In this document: positions 23,344 through 32,928 of the stretch, one piece after another
Layout: every line of letters begins with the position of its first letter
How positions within the stretch are numbered: the stretch's first letter is position 1
Assembly (NCBI GenBank): GCA_946535435.1
Contig: CAMNDM010000030.1
Coordinates: 1-44,064 of the forward strand
Reading direction: 5' to 3'
DNA length: 44,064 bases
DNA from: Physcocola sp002396385
GTDB taxonomy: Bacteria; Bacteroidota; Bacteroidia; Bacteroidales; Paludibacteraceae
Translations under genes and position numbers: made by a program
The notes under the pieces: model-generated
Databases searched by the model: none
What the model was told of the DNA's origin: nothing
Seen by the model: the letters and a program-made list of their open reading frames with translations, nothing else

Positions 23344-24192
23344 TTATAAATGATAATAGTCTAGAAATTCTTGTTGGAACCTGTAGCTTGGGAATTCACG
23401 CTGTATAGCTTCCATTATGGAAGTAATTAACTCTTTGTGAAAATCCTCATCTTTTCTTGCAATATCTTTTGCGCCCCATATATGGGTAAAGTCGTTGGTT
23501 TCGCCATTGTACATTAGTTCCAGAAACAAATGAATCGGTATGCCTTGTTTTTTTGCGCACATCGACAACATACGCTGTTCAGCAAAAACCATTTGAGACA
23601 CCATTTCCATTGGCATCTCCTGATTGTCGGTCATGAAATCGATAGCTGCGTCGGTATAGCTACGTTTGAATTCTTCATCACCAAAATAGGCCAATGCTGT
23701 GTTGCTCGGTAAAACCGTCCAGTCCCAATCGGGGTCAGGCATATAACCGGGCCGTTTCTTTAGCAATTCAAATGGTATATAACAATCCGTTTCAAGCGGC
23801 TCAGAGTGGAAAGCCGCCACCCTTACGCCTTTCAGTTCTTCTTCCAACGATTTCCAAACCATAAGGTCGGTGTCGAGCATAACAACAGGAGACTGTTCGG
23901 CACGAAGTGCAAAGATTTTAGCCGCCGCCCAAAAAATCTTAGGATTAATATTGTCTGGGATGCGTTGCAGTACATCCACATCAATGCCACCGTTCCATAA
24001 GTTCAGAAGACCCAACGACGCATAAAAATCGTATCCGGCTCTGTCGGTGTAAAGTTTTACATCGCCATTGAAATGCCTCCACGTCAATGCGGAAAGTATA
24101 GTGGTTAACGCATCAAAATCGTCTATTTTGTATGGTACATCCCCCTTTTTACAGAAAAAAGGCTTTGTCCAATTTATGTGAATAGCCCTCAT
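23344..24192 (-). CDS. DxD glycosyltransferase-like protein in the eCIS operon
   Basis: A 282-residue protein starting MRAIHINWTKPFF. Residues about 97-105 read VVMLDTDLMVW, a DxD motif typical of GT-A glycosyltransferases that bind nucleotide-sugar and metal; a second region (SNTALAYFGDEEF, about 163-175) fits the acceptor side. There is no signal peptide or membrane segment. Its ATG overlaps the stop of the upstream baseplate gene by 4 bases, so it is made with the particle. It could modify a particle protein (glycosylation) or be a cargo enzyme that glycosylates target proteins. It lacks a DUF4157 domain, which slightly favours the first. Confidence 0.6.
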   Translation of the reverse strand: MRAIHINWTKPFFCKKGDVPYKIDDFDALTTILSALTWRHFNGDVKLYTDRAGYDFYASLGLLNLWNGGIDVDVLQRIPDNINPKIFWAAAKIFALRAEQSPVVMLDTDLMVWKSLEEELKGVRVAAFHSEPLETDCYIPFELLKKRPGYMPDPDWDWTVLPSNTALAYFGDEEFKRSYTDAAIDFMTDNQEMPMEMVSQMVFAEQRMLSMCAKKQGIPIHLFLELMYNGETNDFTHIWGAKDIARKDEDFHKELITSIMEAIQREFPSYRFQQEFLDYYHL

Positions 24193-26945
24193 TCTTTCTT
24201 CTTATCGTTTAGTGCGCTAAATTCTTCAATCAGTTTGACTAAAGAATCAGTGTTAATCCTTAGTGTCTTTTCTACTGTTTCTGTATATCCTGGCACCTCT
24301 TTTTCAACATAATTTACACTATAGCCTTGGTCTATTTCTATATACCTTGGCTTCATCAGCGACTCAATCAGAGCTTTGGTAGAGAACCCTTTTCTACGTC
24401 GGTTATTTACAGCGGCATATTTAACTGGTTTTGGCTTATGTGCTGGATGCACTTCAACAACAACAGGAGGATTTTTAACAAGTTCCTTCTCTATTACTGT
24501 TGTAGGGTCGTGATAAACCTCTTCCGTTATCAGAATTTCAATATATTTAGCGATTGCCGCATACTGTCTGTCTTCCCAATTAGAATCGTGAGGGGTTGGT
24601 TCTGACATTATGCTAACCAAATTCTCGTAGGCGCTTTCTGCCTCAAACATTTTTTGTGGAGTCTCAATCCAACCTATAATAGGCGCAATATGGGCAGGAA
24701 ACTCTTCTTTTACCACTTCCTCTACATAAGTTCTGAACTCTAGATTACCTTCAGGATGTTCTTCTTCATCCTTATCAAGATAACCGGGCAGCAGAACCGT
24801 TGCACGGAAAGTATACGGATCAGAAACATTATTGTCGCCAGTTTCTCTGTTTGTAAGCGAAATGAACGACGCCTCTGTTAATCCTTTAGCAGGAATCAGG
24901 TTTATATGTTCTATGATATGTAGACCGAAATATGAGTTAAAAATATCGGCGACTTTCTCTGGGTCGGTTAACTTTTCGAATTCCGAAAATGTAATATCTG
25001 TTTTATCTCCATCCAACAGTTCTTCACGTTCGCCAGTCTCAAACACTTTGTTAATCGTAGCTATTTTGGCCTTTTGATTTTCGATTCCCAATCTGGAAAG
25101 TATCTTTTTTTCCAGGCCAGAGAGGTTCAACTCTTTAGAGAAGTAGACTGCACCAAAACGATTGGCACTCAGCGACGGATAATTACGCAAGATGTAGCTT
25201 TTGTCTTTACTTCCCTCCTTTAAAAAAGAAATGTAATTATATGCATTGCCATAATCTGAAACGAACAGTATGGCAGCATATTCGGCAAACGTTTCATTAA
25301 ACCTTGCTAAAAGGTGGTCCATTAGCCTATTACGCCGGTCATAGTACAATTTTTCAGCCTCGTCGTTTCCATTACAATCATCATGAATAACCTCGTCCGA
25401 CGTTTTTTGCTCCTCTTTAAGTTGAGATGTGGAGTGATTGTGATACAGGTATTTGTCACGATATTGGAAACTGTCCTTTAAAACTCTTGAAACCCCCTCG
25501 ATTTCACTATCGGTCAGGTTTTTGAAATAGTATGTTTGCAAAACCTCACTATCTGGATTATCTATCGAGAAAAATTTATTTAGTGAATCTAATTGTTCCA
25601 GATAGTCGGCTAAAAACTGGTCGAAAAAAGTCAGATATGCTTTCAATTGCAGTTTAGCGGCCTCATCTTCTTCCGTAATAAGCCCTACTTTTTCTTTTTT
25701 ACCCATTCGGTATACCGTAGGGAAAAGGTTTTGGAAAGAATTGTATATATCTGTATCACGATATCTTCCCTGTTCGACTGGATATTCTAAAGATGACTGA
25801 TCAGATGGTTGGTTATCTATCTGCCATTCCAAACGGTTTTCCTGTGGAATTTCCAAATCGGTACTATATTTAACACCATTCCACTTATAACTAATATATG
25901 TTTTCTCAATTTTATTTTTATTTTTATCTACTTTCAGAATTCGACCACTGGACTTATAAGCAAACTTTTCTAGTCGGTATCGGTAATGACATAACTCTTT
26001 AGAATCTTCGAACACTATGTCATTTACCTGCCTTATATCAGAATCGGAAGTTTTCACCCAAACAACCAGTTTGTTGACATTTGTCACCCCCTCGATGTCT
26101 CTTATAATTTTTATAATGTCAGACCTATATATACAGCTTCTTCTTTTAAGATTTTTAAGTTCTTCAAAGTCAACAAAAGTTGAAAAAGGAAGACAACCAC
26201 GATAGATGTCTTCTGGCTTTCTTCCTTTCTCTAAAAGTTGTTCCAGCGTATATTTCTGTGGACATGGAGACACATAGTCGTTAACTTTACTATAAATTTC
26301 TGAAACAATTGCATTGATATCGGCATTGTTGGCAACCACAAGATCAAGGTCCAACAACAATGTACAGTCCTTTGCAAGGATACGGATTTCATTAATATCT
26401 TCACATGTGTTTCTATGCTGGTAATATAAGTCTCTAACAGCGTTTCTTACTTTTTCTTCAACATCAGATGATTCTATAGTAATCGAATGGTCAAGTTCTA
26501 TTGTAAAATCATAATATCCGTTGACATTGATCTCTTTCGGCCAAAAGAATTTTTTTTCCCGTTCATCTGAAAACTCCGGTAACTTCACTGCCCTTTTCGT
26601 GGTCGTAATCCAAACATTACGAACAAAAGGCAAATGTTCAAGAATGAGTTTTCGGTATTCGTCTATTGTAGACGGATTGCTAGAAAGAATCTCTTCTGCA
26701 GGGAACAAGGCTCCACTATTCTTACTTTCATCCTTTTTGGCCAACAAATCCTTGATATTGAAGTTTGTACGATAGGCTAAATCCGTCAAGCCCAAGCACA
26801 AAGCCTCCAATATGGTAACACCCGGATCGTGAGCGTTAAAGTCAGTCCAGTTCTTATTAGCTATTTTCTGAATATAATCTAAGCCAAATTCCTTTAATCT
26901 GTTATAGTCTAACGGATTAAATGATGTTGCTTTTTTTTCTTCCAT
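24189..26945 (-). CDS. eCIS baseplate protein (Afp12-like)
   Basis: A 918-residue protein with the N-terminal signature NPLDYNRLKEFGLDYIQKIANKNW-type followed by FNAHDPGVTILEALCLGLTDLAYR (about 36-59), characteristic of Afp12/baseplate-wedge proteins in Bacteroidota contractile systems. It probably forms the outer baseplate wedge with the upstream Afp11-like protein. It starts 14 bases after that gene and overlaps the glycosyltransferase-like gene. The C-terminal region (about 700-918) is less conserved and charged. Confidence 0.85.
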   Translation of the reverse strand: MEEKKATSFNPLDYNRLKEFGLDYIQKIANKNWTDFNAHDPGVTILEALCLGLTDLAYRTNFNIKDLLAKKDESKNSGALFPAEEILSSNPSTIDEYRKLILEHLPFVRNVWITTTKRAVKLPEFSDEREKKFFWPKEINVNGYYDFTIELDHSITIESSDVEEKVRNAVRDLYYQHRNTCEDINEIRILAKDCTLLLDLDLVVANNADINAIVSEIYSKVNDYVSPCPQKYTLEQLLEKGRKPEDIYRGCLPFSTFVDFEELKNLKRRSCIYRSDIIKIIRDIEGVTNVNKLVVWVKTSDSDIRQVNDIVFEDSKELCHYRYRLEKFAYKSSGRILKVDKNKNKIEKTYISYKWNGVKYSTDLEIPQENRLEWQIDNQPSDQSSLEYPVEQGRYRDTDIYNSFQNLFPTVYRMGKKEKVGLITEEDEAAKLQLKAYLTFFDQFLADYLEQLDSLNKFFSIDNPDSEVLQTYYFKNLTDSEIEGVSRVLKDSFQYRDKYLYHNHSTSQLKEEQKTSDEVIHDDCNGNDEAEKLYYDRRNRLMDHLLARFNETFAEYAAILFVSDYGNAYNYISFLKEGSKDKSYILRNYPSLSANRFGAVYFSKELNLSGLEKKILSRLGIENQKAKIATINKVFETGEREELLDGDKTDITFSEFEKLTDPEKVADIFNSYFGLHIIEHINLIPAKGLTEASFISLTNRETGDNNVSDPYTFRATVLLPGYLDKDEEEHPEGNLEFRTYVEEVVKEEFPAHIAPIIGWIETPQKMFEAESAYENLVSIMSEPTPHDSNWEDRQYAAIAKYIEILITEEVYHDPTTVIEKELVKNPPVVVEVHPAHKPKPVKYAAVNNRRRKGFSTKALIESLMKPRYIEIDQGYSVNYVEKEVPGYTETVEKTLRINTDSLVKLIEEFSALNDKKKE

Positions 26946-26959
26946 GGATTCTGTAAGTT

Positions 26960-29668
26960 TTAAACAATATTAATCTCGTGGTTAGAATCTGAAGTAATTA
27001 CATTAGTCTTATCATACGGAGTTATAGCTTCTGCCATCTTACCATCATCCATACTCCACTTATGAATTTCTTGGGAAGATAAATTATTCTGTATTACTTC
27101 AACACTCAGATCTGTCACCGCGTCAACCCATTCCAAGCATTCCAGCCGATTCAAAATATCACCTAAAGTCAAGTCATTTGTCATTGTCACATTCACCGAA
27201 TTGTCGGACCAAGGAGCAATAAAACTAATCAACTCTTCGTTGGTTTTACCTATATAATAGTTAATATTGTCATATCCATTTCTGAGTTTAAGCGTACAGA
27301 AAACTTTTACCGGTTCGAAACCTAGCGTCTTAACCTCCAGATCAACAAATGGAGGTTTGAATTCGTTCATATACGTCTGTATTTCTGACAACATTTTTTT
27401 CCCTACTTCTGGCCTTAACTTATCTCCAACAAGCTTACATTCTTTATCGGGGGCTACCAAAAGTAAAACGCTGCCAGGCTTGTAGTCGCGGCATTCTTTA
27501 CCATCAATAGATAACGTTCCCCACGAAGGCATACACTTCGCCTCGGCAATCTGGGGGAATCTTTCTAACACAATGCGTTCATAATCCCACTTATTGATAG
27601 CTTTCCCTTTATGACGTAACCTTTCGCTTACCCGACATCTAAATTTCTCCTCAGTCTCATTTGCGATTCCTTTTTCTCCATCAAAAGGCTGCTCGACCGA
27701 CTTAATCCCCACAATGTTCTTTGCCATTTTGCCGATTGTTCCGGCAGGCAGAGAAACACCTGTTGGAGCCGAACTTTTCGATTCGCTATAATACTCCAAT
27801 TCAAGGGCGTTTGCACGTATCTCTTTAACTGCATTCAAAAAATAAGGCGTTTGCTCTTCCCCGTTTATCTTTTTTGGGCAATTCTCAGCCTTTATCCATA
27901 CCAAGTCATCCGAACTATCTGACAAATTTAATCTGAAGGTGATAATACCACTGTGGTCGAGTCCGTTTGTTGAGTCTGAAAGAATATCAGTTTCGTTTAT
28001 AAAAGACCACGATTCGCCCTTTTTATAAAACCATTTAGGAAAAACATTCGCAGGTTTCACTATATCGGCGTCATTGATACTAAAATAAACACTAAGAACA
28101 CCATCTCCACTTAAATTTTCTACAGCGAAACGGAGAGTTTCTTTCTTTTCACCCTGTTTAATATCAGTCTGTTCATAAATATTTTTACCTATAAAATTAT
28201 CAATTGTAACCGCAGAAGATACTCCATACGGTGTAAATGAAATAACGTTGAAATCATCAAACTTAAATTCATAATCGATATAACACTTATCCAAGAAGCT
28301 AGGAATAGGAGGTATTATACTATCTACTGTTGTTTGATTATCAATATAATGTTCTATCGTATCTAAACTTTTTCCCTCTTTGGCATATTTAGCTAAAGTC
28401 ACAGCTAAAGATACAGTTGCCTTTTGTTGGTCAAATGTATCACACTGCAGTTGATACCTATAAGAATTCTGTTTAATTAAAGGATCCTTATCATCCTTAA
28501 AATAATCAACAGGGTGAATACTCTTGTTGACCTTTTTCAAGATAGCACCTTCAGGAGGCGTAACAATAAAGAAATCGCCCGATTTCCCCAATCCTCCAAA
28601 AGGTTGGGCACCAATCTTGTTTTCCACCTTTCCGTATGCGTTTTCAATCGTTAAATTCTCGCTATTTTTTACATATATACGAGCCTGAACCATATCTCCA
28701 GGATTTATAACAGAATGTGCACTATCTGGAATAAATCTAATTACAGGGTACTCCGTTTCAAAACCCTCACCATGTATAGCAGGATTATAATTGGAGATAA
28801 GGTGACTTATATCGCTATAAAAAGTTACTGCACTCCCAGTTACAGATTGAGATATACCCATTCTTTTCCACCCATTTTCCGTCGTATACTCAAATACATT
28901 ACTAATATGGGCATTTTTTATACCATATATGCTCCATTCTTTATCAAGTTGTTTCAAGTGCGGACCCGTTATAGCAAAACCATAATTGTTTTTATTTACA
29001 ACGTTTGGCACATGTTTCGAAGTTTTGTCTTCATTCCCTAACTGCAATGAACTAACATTACCCTCTTTATCAATATATTTAGCTTCTGACACATTAGCCT
29101 TACTTACTGTTATTTCACTAACAGATGCATAATAAACGCTTTCTCCATATTCATTCTTTCCTGCATCGAAAAGCGTCCCTTTAGGAATGACAACTTGGTC
29201 ATATTTTTTATTTATTACCGGAAAAACAATCACGTTGCCAGTGGATCCCTGCTTAGGCATAAAACCAAGCATCTCTTTATAATAATAATCGAGATGACGA
29301 TCTATTATCTTGTTCAAATTCTGTTGTTGTAACTGGTACATTTTCAAGAACGACAACATCAAGGCCATGTGGGGTTTAATGTCACCACTTTCCTGCAACC
29401 GCTCCAGTTCTGCTATATCGAGGCCGGCTTTCTCTCCATTTCCAGATTCATATTTGTATACATCGTTGAAAAAGTCTTTCCAATCTGAAACATAATTCTT
29501 TAGGTTCCCTTCTTCATAGAACTTAACAGAACGCGCATATTCCGCCATTTGAGAAACTAAATCCTCAAACGTACGCTCATCGATATCAATATACCCGCTT
29601 TTTAGGGCCGCAGGCAATCTGTCTGACTGCCTTGTACTGTTTTTCCACTTAAATTCAACGTAATCCAT
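26960..29668 (-). CDS. eCIS baseplate J-like protein (Afp11-like)
   Basis: A 902-residue protein. The N-terminus (WKNSTRQSDRLPAALKSGYIDIDERTFEDL) and HLDYYYKEMLGF (about 125-136) match the large baseplate protein of Afp/PVC and related systems, and the later part (NETEEKFRCRVSERLRHKGKAINKWDYERIVLERFP, about 665-700) is the conserved core of the baseplate J family. It links the spike hub to the sheath. It follows the gp25-like gene by 10 bases. Confidence 0.85.
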   Translation of the reverse strand: MDYVEFKWKNSTRQSDRLPAALKSGYIDIDERTFEDLVSQMAEYARSVKFYEEGNLKNYVSDWKDFFNDVYKYESGNGEKAGLDIAELERLQESGDIKPHMALMLSFLKMYQLQQQNLNKIIDRHLDYYYKEMLGFMPKQGSTGNVIVFPVINKKYDQVVIPKGTLFDAGKNEYGESVYYASVSEITVSKANVSEAKYIDKEGNVSSLQLGNEDKTSKHVPNVVNKNNYGFAITGPHLKQLDKEWSIYGIKNAHISNVFEYTTENGWKRMGISQSVTGSAVTFYSDISHLISNYNPAIHGEGFETEYPVIRFIPDSAHSVINPGDMVQARIYVKNSENLTIENAYGKVENKIGAQPFGGLGKSGDFFIVTPPEGAILKKVNKSIHPVDYFKDDKDPLIKQNSYRYQLQCDTFDQQKATVSLAVTLAKYAKEGKSLDTIEHYIDNQTTVDSIIPPIPSFLDKCYIDYEFKFDDFNVISFTPYGVSSAVTIDNFIGKNIYEQTDIKQGEKKETLRFAVENLSGDGVLSVYFSINDADIVKPANVFPKWFYKKGESWSFINETDILSDSTNGLDHSGIITFRLNLSDSSDDLVWIKAENCPKKINGEEQTPYFLNAVKEIRANALELEYYSESKSSAPTGVSLPAGTIGKMAKNIVGIKSVEQPFDGEKGIANETEEKFRCRVSERLRHKGKAINKWDYERIVLERFPQIAEAKCMPSWGTLSIDGKECRDYKPGSVLLLVAPDKECKLVGDKLRPEVGKKMLSEIQTYMNEFKPPFVDLEVKTLGFEPVKVFCTLKLRNGYDNINYYIGKTNEELISFIAPWSDNSVNVTMTNDLTLGDILNRLECLEWVDAVTDLSVEVIQNNLSSQEIHKWSMDDGKMAEAITPYDKTNVITSDSNHEINIV

Positions 29669-29678
29669 TGTCCTATAA

Positions 29679-30065
29679 TTAGATATAATATGGATAAACC
29701 AAGTTCGACTTTGTATTGTTTTCCTTTATCGTATATTCCAAAGATATAACCAGTTTCCCCTCTAGAATATCGTTCGCATCAACAGCGATATTATCTAAAT
29801 CGATACGGGGTTCATATGTTTCGATAACATTCGCTATACGATCTTTAATCAGCATAATTGTATTAGCATTGGCAGGCGAGAATCTGAATTCGCTAAGGCT
29901 GCATCCAAAGTCATTACGAAACAATCTTTCTCCTAACTTTGTAGAAAAAAGAATTTTCAAACTCTCCTGAATCTCCCTCTCACCTGAAACCATTTCAACA
30001 CTGCCAGTAAACCTGTTAAAGCGTGGAGGAAAGCTCCAACCTTTTCCGATTTCTTCTTTATTCAT
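29679..30065 (-). CDS. gp25-like baseplate protein (Afp9-like)
   Basis: A 128-residue protein of the T4 gp25/lysozyme-like baseplate family: GWSFPPRFN near the start, then EIQESLKILFSTKLGERLFRNDFGCSLSEF (about 28-57), which contains the family-typical GER-x-x-x-x-x-FG motif. In contractile machines it nucleates sheath polymerisation. It lies 3 bases from the PAAR gene and is of normal length. Confidence 0.9.
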   Translation of the reverse strand: MNKEEIGKGWSFPPRFNRFTGSVEMVSGEREIQESLKILFSTKLGERLFRNDFGCSLSEFRFSPANANTIMLIKDRIANVIETYEPRIDLDNIAVDANDILEGKLVISLEYTIKENNTKSNLVYPYYI

Positions 30066-30068
30066 AAC

Positions 30069-30347
30069 TTAGTCTCCAATCATTACTGTAGGACAACCTA
30101 CCACCGGCATTGCGCCACAACCACACGGATCGTTCGTCCTCAATGCAGGTTTTCCACCTATTAAAACTGTCGAACTTCCCTTTATAAAGGGTGATGAAGG
30201 AATATGGGTTGGTGGTGGTATCGGACAAGAATGCATGTCGCCCATCACCGCCGCAGGCATTCCTCCAATAAGCACCGTAGGAACCCCCGGACCAATTACC
30301 ACACCACCATGGTTTGTCATATCTCCAACTCTTGCTGCTGCTGCCAT
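30069..30347 (-). CDS. PAAR-domain spike tip (Afp10-like)
   Basis: A 92-residue PAAR protein covering a single repeat domain: AARVGDMTNHGGVVIGPGVPTVLIGG, HSCPIPP, GSSTVLIGGKPALRTNDPCGCG. The His/Cys residues bind the zinc at the tip. It sharpens the spike and may carry effectors. No C-terminal toxin extension is present. It follows the spike gene by 6 bases. Confidence 0.93.
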   Translation of the reverse strand: MAAAARVGDMTNHGGVVIGPGVPTVLIGGMPAAVMGDMHSCPIPPPTHIPSSPFIKGSSTVLIGGKPALRTNDPCGCGAMPVVGCPTVMIGD

Positions 30348-30353
30348 ATACTT

Positions 30354-32102
30354 TTAATTAATCTGCACAATACCTCCCTTAACAACCATAGTGCCACCAG
30401 ACGACACTTCGGCAGAAGCCGAACCCTCGGCTTTGAATTGCGCATTCGCTTTTATGTTTATATTAGTACCTTCAATGTTTACATCTTGAGCCGCCTTGAT
30501 AGTTAGCGCCTTTTTGCTCTCTATATTAACGCCTTGGTCGTTCATTACGATGGAATTGCCATTTTGGTCAACCAGGCTGATTCCTTTTTCATCGTCGCTA
30601 ATGAGAATTTTATTTCCTCCTGGAGTCTCTATCCTTACCGCTTTCTTATCGTCATCGAACTCCAGAACAATTTTTTCACGCGTTGTGAAACCTTTGATAT
30701 TATTGTCATCTGTGATTTCGCAAGGGTGGGGAGCCTGGCTATTATGCAACATACCCAACACCACAGCCTTGTTAGGGTCGTCATCTACAAAACCGACAAT
30801 AACTTCATCCTCCAATTCAGGAAGAAAGAAACTCCCCCTTTCATTTCCCGCATCAAGAGTTGCTATGCGTGCCCATAACTTTGTGTTTTCGCTGTTCATA
30901 AGGCGTAAATATATTCTGCCTTCTGATAGCGGATCACCCTCAAGCGCATCCACTTTAGCAATCTGTAATCCGTTAACTCCTGGAACAGCACCATTAGCCG
31001 GTTCGGCAATAACATCGTCATATTTACTTATATATAATATGTTACCGAATCCGACTTCCAATTGGGTTTCCCACTGCCCCGGTTTAATTGTGTGCCGTAC
31101 GGACGAAACAATAGTTTTACCATTGAATTTTTTCCCGATTCCCTCAAACTCCACCATATTTGATGGCAGTAAAGACGCATTACCCGCGATATTTACATCA
31201 CCAACAATACGCGACAAATTGTTCCTCATCACCATGGCTTTCGTTTCAGCAACTAATCCGTCTGAATTTTCACAACTTCCCATAAAGAAAGTATTCGCAT
31301 CGGAATTACCCGTCAACGAGGCCAGTTTAGTGCTATCGGCGTCGCCTTGGGGGAAATCGAACTGATTACCTTTTTCCGATACCTCCTCCTCTTGTTGCGA
31401 TGTATAATTCCACGCTCTTGTCACAAAGTTCTCGAAAGAATACCTTCCATCCATTTCGAGGTTCACCTCATTGATGTTGAAGTCATTGGTTAATGTAAGA
31501 ACTGGATCATCGTCCAAAACCGGAACTTTTGCAACGATACCGTCGTTCGAAGTGAAGAGAAGTAGCCCGTTTGCCTCGGCACGCATATTTATAAAATCCC
31601 AATCCGTACAGTTATACTGAACCATACGCTCGTGCGTAACATTGGTATCTTCTACATCGGCGCTAATGCCATATTCACTACAGATTTCATTAATAATTTC
31701 ACTATCGGTCACATCTTCGAAAGAACGAATTTTTCTTTCAAGTGTCATTTTATATGCGATATGTTTCAGAGTCACAACTAGTTCTGTGCTGCCTTTCGAA
31801 AGGTGCATGGCGTTTTTCACCACAACACCCTTGAAAACAGTCTCTTGCTTTTCTGAACCGCCGACACTGACCTCTAATTCTTTACCGACCGACAGAGATT
31901 CAGACTGTCCGATAGTAAAATCATCGTCTGATTTACCGCCATCGTTAAACACGATTTCAGCAGAAGCCAGTTTTTGAAATTCGCAACTGGTTGTTACAGA
32001 CATTATCAATTTAGACTCCTCTAATTCTGTCGCACCATCCTTTATAGATAGGATTATGTCCTCATTCAGACTCGAAGATACCTCTTTATCAGATTGTGCC
32101 AT
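30354..32102 (-). CDS. VgrG-like central spike protein (Afp8-like)
   Basis: A 582-residue protein with gp27-like N-terminal domains (about 10-360; ELVVTLKHIAYKMTLERKIRSFEDV, VQYNCTDWDFINMRAEANGLLL), a gp5-type OB fold (about 385-470; DPLSEGRIYLRLM... GSFFLPELEDEVIVGFVDDDP) and a C-terminal beta-helix (KALTIKAAQDVNIEGTNINIKA, about 525-582). It forms the trimeric hub and spike that carries the PAAR tip. The domain order is that of eCIS and T6SS spikes, without an effector extension. Confidence 0.9.
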   Translation of the reverse strand: MAQSDKEVSSSLNEDIILSIKDGATELEESKLIMSVTTSCEFQKLASAEIVFNDGGKSDDDFTIGQSESLSVGKELEVSVGGSEKQETVFKGVVVKNAMHLSKGSTELVVTLKHIAYKMTLERKIRSFEDVTDSEIINEICSEYGISADVEDTNVTHERMVQYNCTDWDFINMRAEANGLLLFTSNDGIVAKVPVLDDDPVLTLTNDFNINEVNLEMDGRYSFENFVTRAWNYTSQQEEEVSEKGNQFDFPQGDADSTKLASLTGNSDANTFFMGSCENSDGLVAETKAMVMRNNLSRIVGDVNIAGNASLLPSNMVEFEGIGKKFNGKTIVSSVRHTIKPGQWETQLEVGFGNILYISKYDDVIAEPANGAVPGVNGLQIAKVDALEGDPLSEGRIYLRLMNSENTKLWARIATLDAGNERGSFFLPELEDEVIVGFVDDDPNKAVVLGMLHNSQAPHPCEITDDNNIKGFTTREKIVLEFDDDKKAVRIETPGGNKILISDDEKGISLVDQNGNSIVMNDQGVNIESKKALTIKAAQDVNIEGTNINIKANAQFKAEGSASAEVSSGGTMVVKGGIVQIN

Positions 32103-32113
32103 TTAATTACTGT

Positions 32114-32755
32114 TTAGTCATAACTTTCAGGGGTGTAAACACTCATCAACGAATTAGCGTCGCTTTCCGTGGCGACACTCTGATTCGCTTCAGGCGACGA
32201 GTTGTTTGGAACCGGACACACACATTCACAAGCATTGTTTTCTTCCGATTCCTTTTTCTTTGGTTCCTTATCTTTCTCGATAAGAGCCACCGATGAAAAA
32301 GAACATTTTATCTTTACCCGTAAAGGATTCCCATTCACATCGAAAAGCGTATAGTTATATCCTAAAGAGGTGACCTTGCAATTAAAAAACTGACCACAAT
32401 ACTGAATCTGGACCGGATTGGGGATGCAACTTTTTCCTTCTCTCCGGAAAAGAACTCTGTCGAATTTATCCAGTTCTTTCTGCACATTCATATGGGCAGC
32501 ACTAATAATGCCTGTCCCATCTAGCAAGATGGAAAACCCGTATGTCTCAGCATCAACACTGATCAAGCGGCCGAGTGTAACAGTTTTACTTTTCGACTTG
32601 TGTGGCTTGTATTGTATATTTATGTTACGGTCGAAATTATCAGGATTAACGGTAGCTTCGAATTCTTCAACATCTAATGGTTTACTGAACTCTAAGTCCT
32701 TATATGCCTTCAACTTCAAATGGAAGACTCCACTGTCTGTGTTTGTATCACTCAT
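32114..32755 (-). CDS. Contractile-injection tube adaptor (Afp7-like), without LysM
   Basis: A 213-residue protein. The first about 145 residues match the CIS tube-protein family (FHLKLKAYKD, FEATVNPDNFDRNINIQY, KTVTLGRLIS, NPVQIQYCGQFF, GNPLRVKIKCSFSSV). Afp7/Pvc7 proteins normally end in a LysM domain. Here the C-terminus is instead a charged linker followed by a Cys-rich CECVCP motif and a Ser/Asn-rich tail. It overlaps the DUF5908 gene by 4 bases. Confidence 0.8.
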   Translation of the reverse strand: MSDTNTDSGVFHLKLKAYKDLEFSKPLDVEEFEATVNPDNFDRNINIQYKPHKSKSKTVTLGRLISVDAETYGFSILLDGTGIISAAHMNVQKELDKFDRVLFRREGKSCIPNPVQIQYCGQFFNCKVTSLGYNYTLFDVNGNPLRVKIKCSFSSVALIEKDKEPKKKESEENNACECVCPVPNNSSPEANQSVATESDANSLMSVYTPESYD

Positions 32756-32925
32756 CTTTCTCTTCTCCGTTTAAGTTCGGTGTTGCTATGAAAAGAGGGT
32801 TTCTTTATACTTGACTGTTGTTGTCCTCCTTCATCTACTTCTTGCTGATAATTCTGGTAAGAAGCATTTTCCTTTTTATCAGAAATATCCGCCTTTATGC
32901 TAAGTTCCTTAATCTGTATCGTCAT
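32752..32925 (-). CDS. DUF5908-like small protein (Afp6-like position)
   Basis: A 57-residue ORF starting MTIQIKELSIKADISDKK and ending in a basic TELKRRRER. The MxIxIxELxIKA start is typical of the short DUF5908 proteins found between tube and Afp7-like genes in eCIS loci. It starts 3 bases after the second tube gene ends and its stop overlaps the Afp7-like start (ATGA). Role in the particle is unknown. Confidence 0.8.
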   Translation of the reverse strand: MTIQIKELSIKADISDKKENASYQNYQQEVDEGGQQQSSIKKPSFHSNTELKRRRER

Positions 32926-32928
32926 GTT

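Noticed and set aside
30496..31365. A 289-codon plus-strand ORF
   Set aside because: It is antisense to the well-supported spike gene and shows only low-complexity Ser/Leu/Pro composition.
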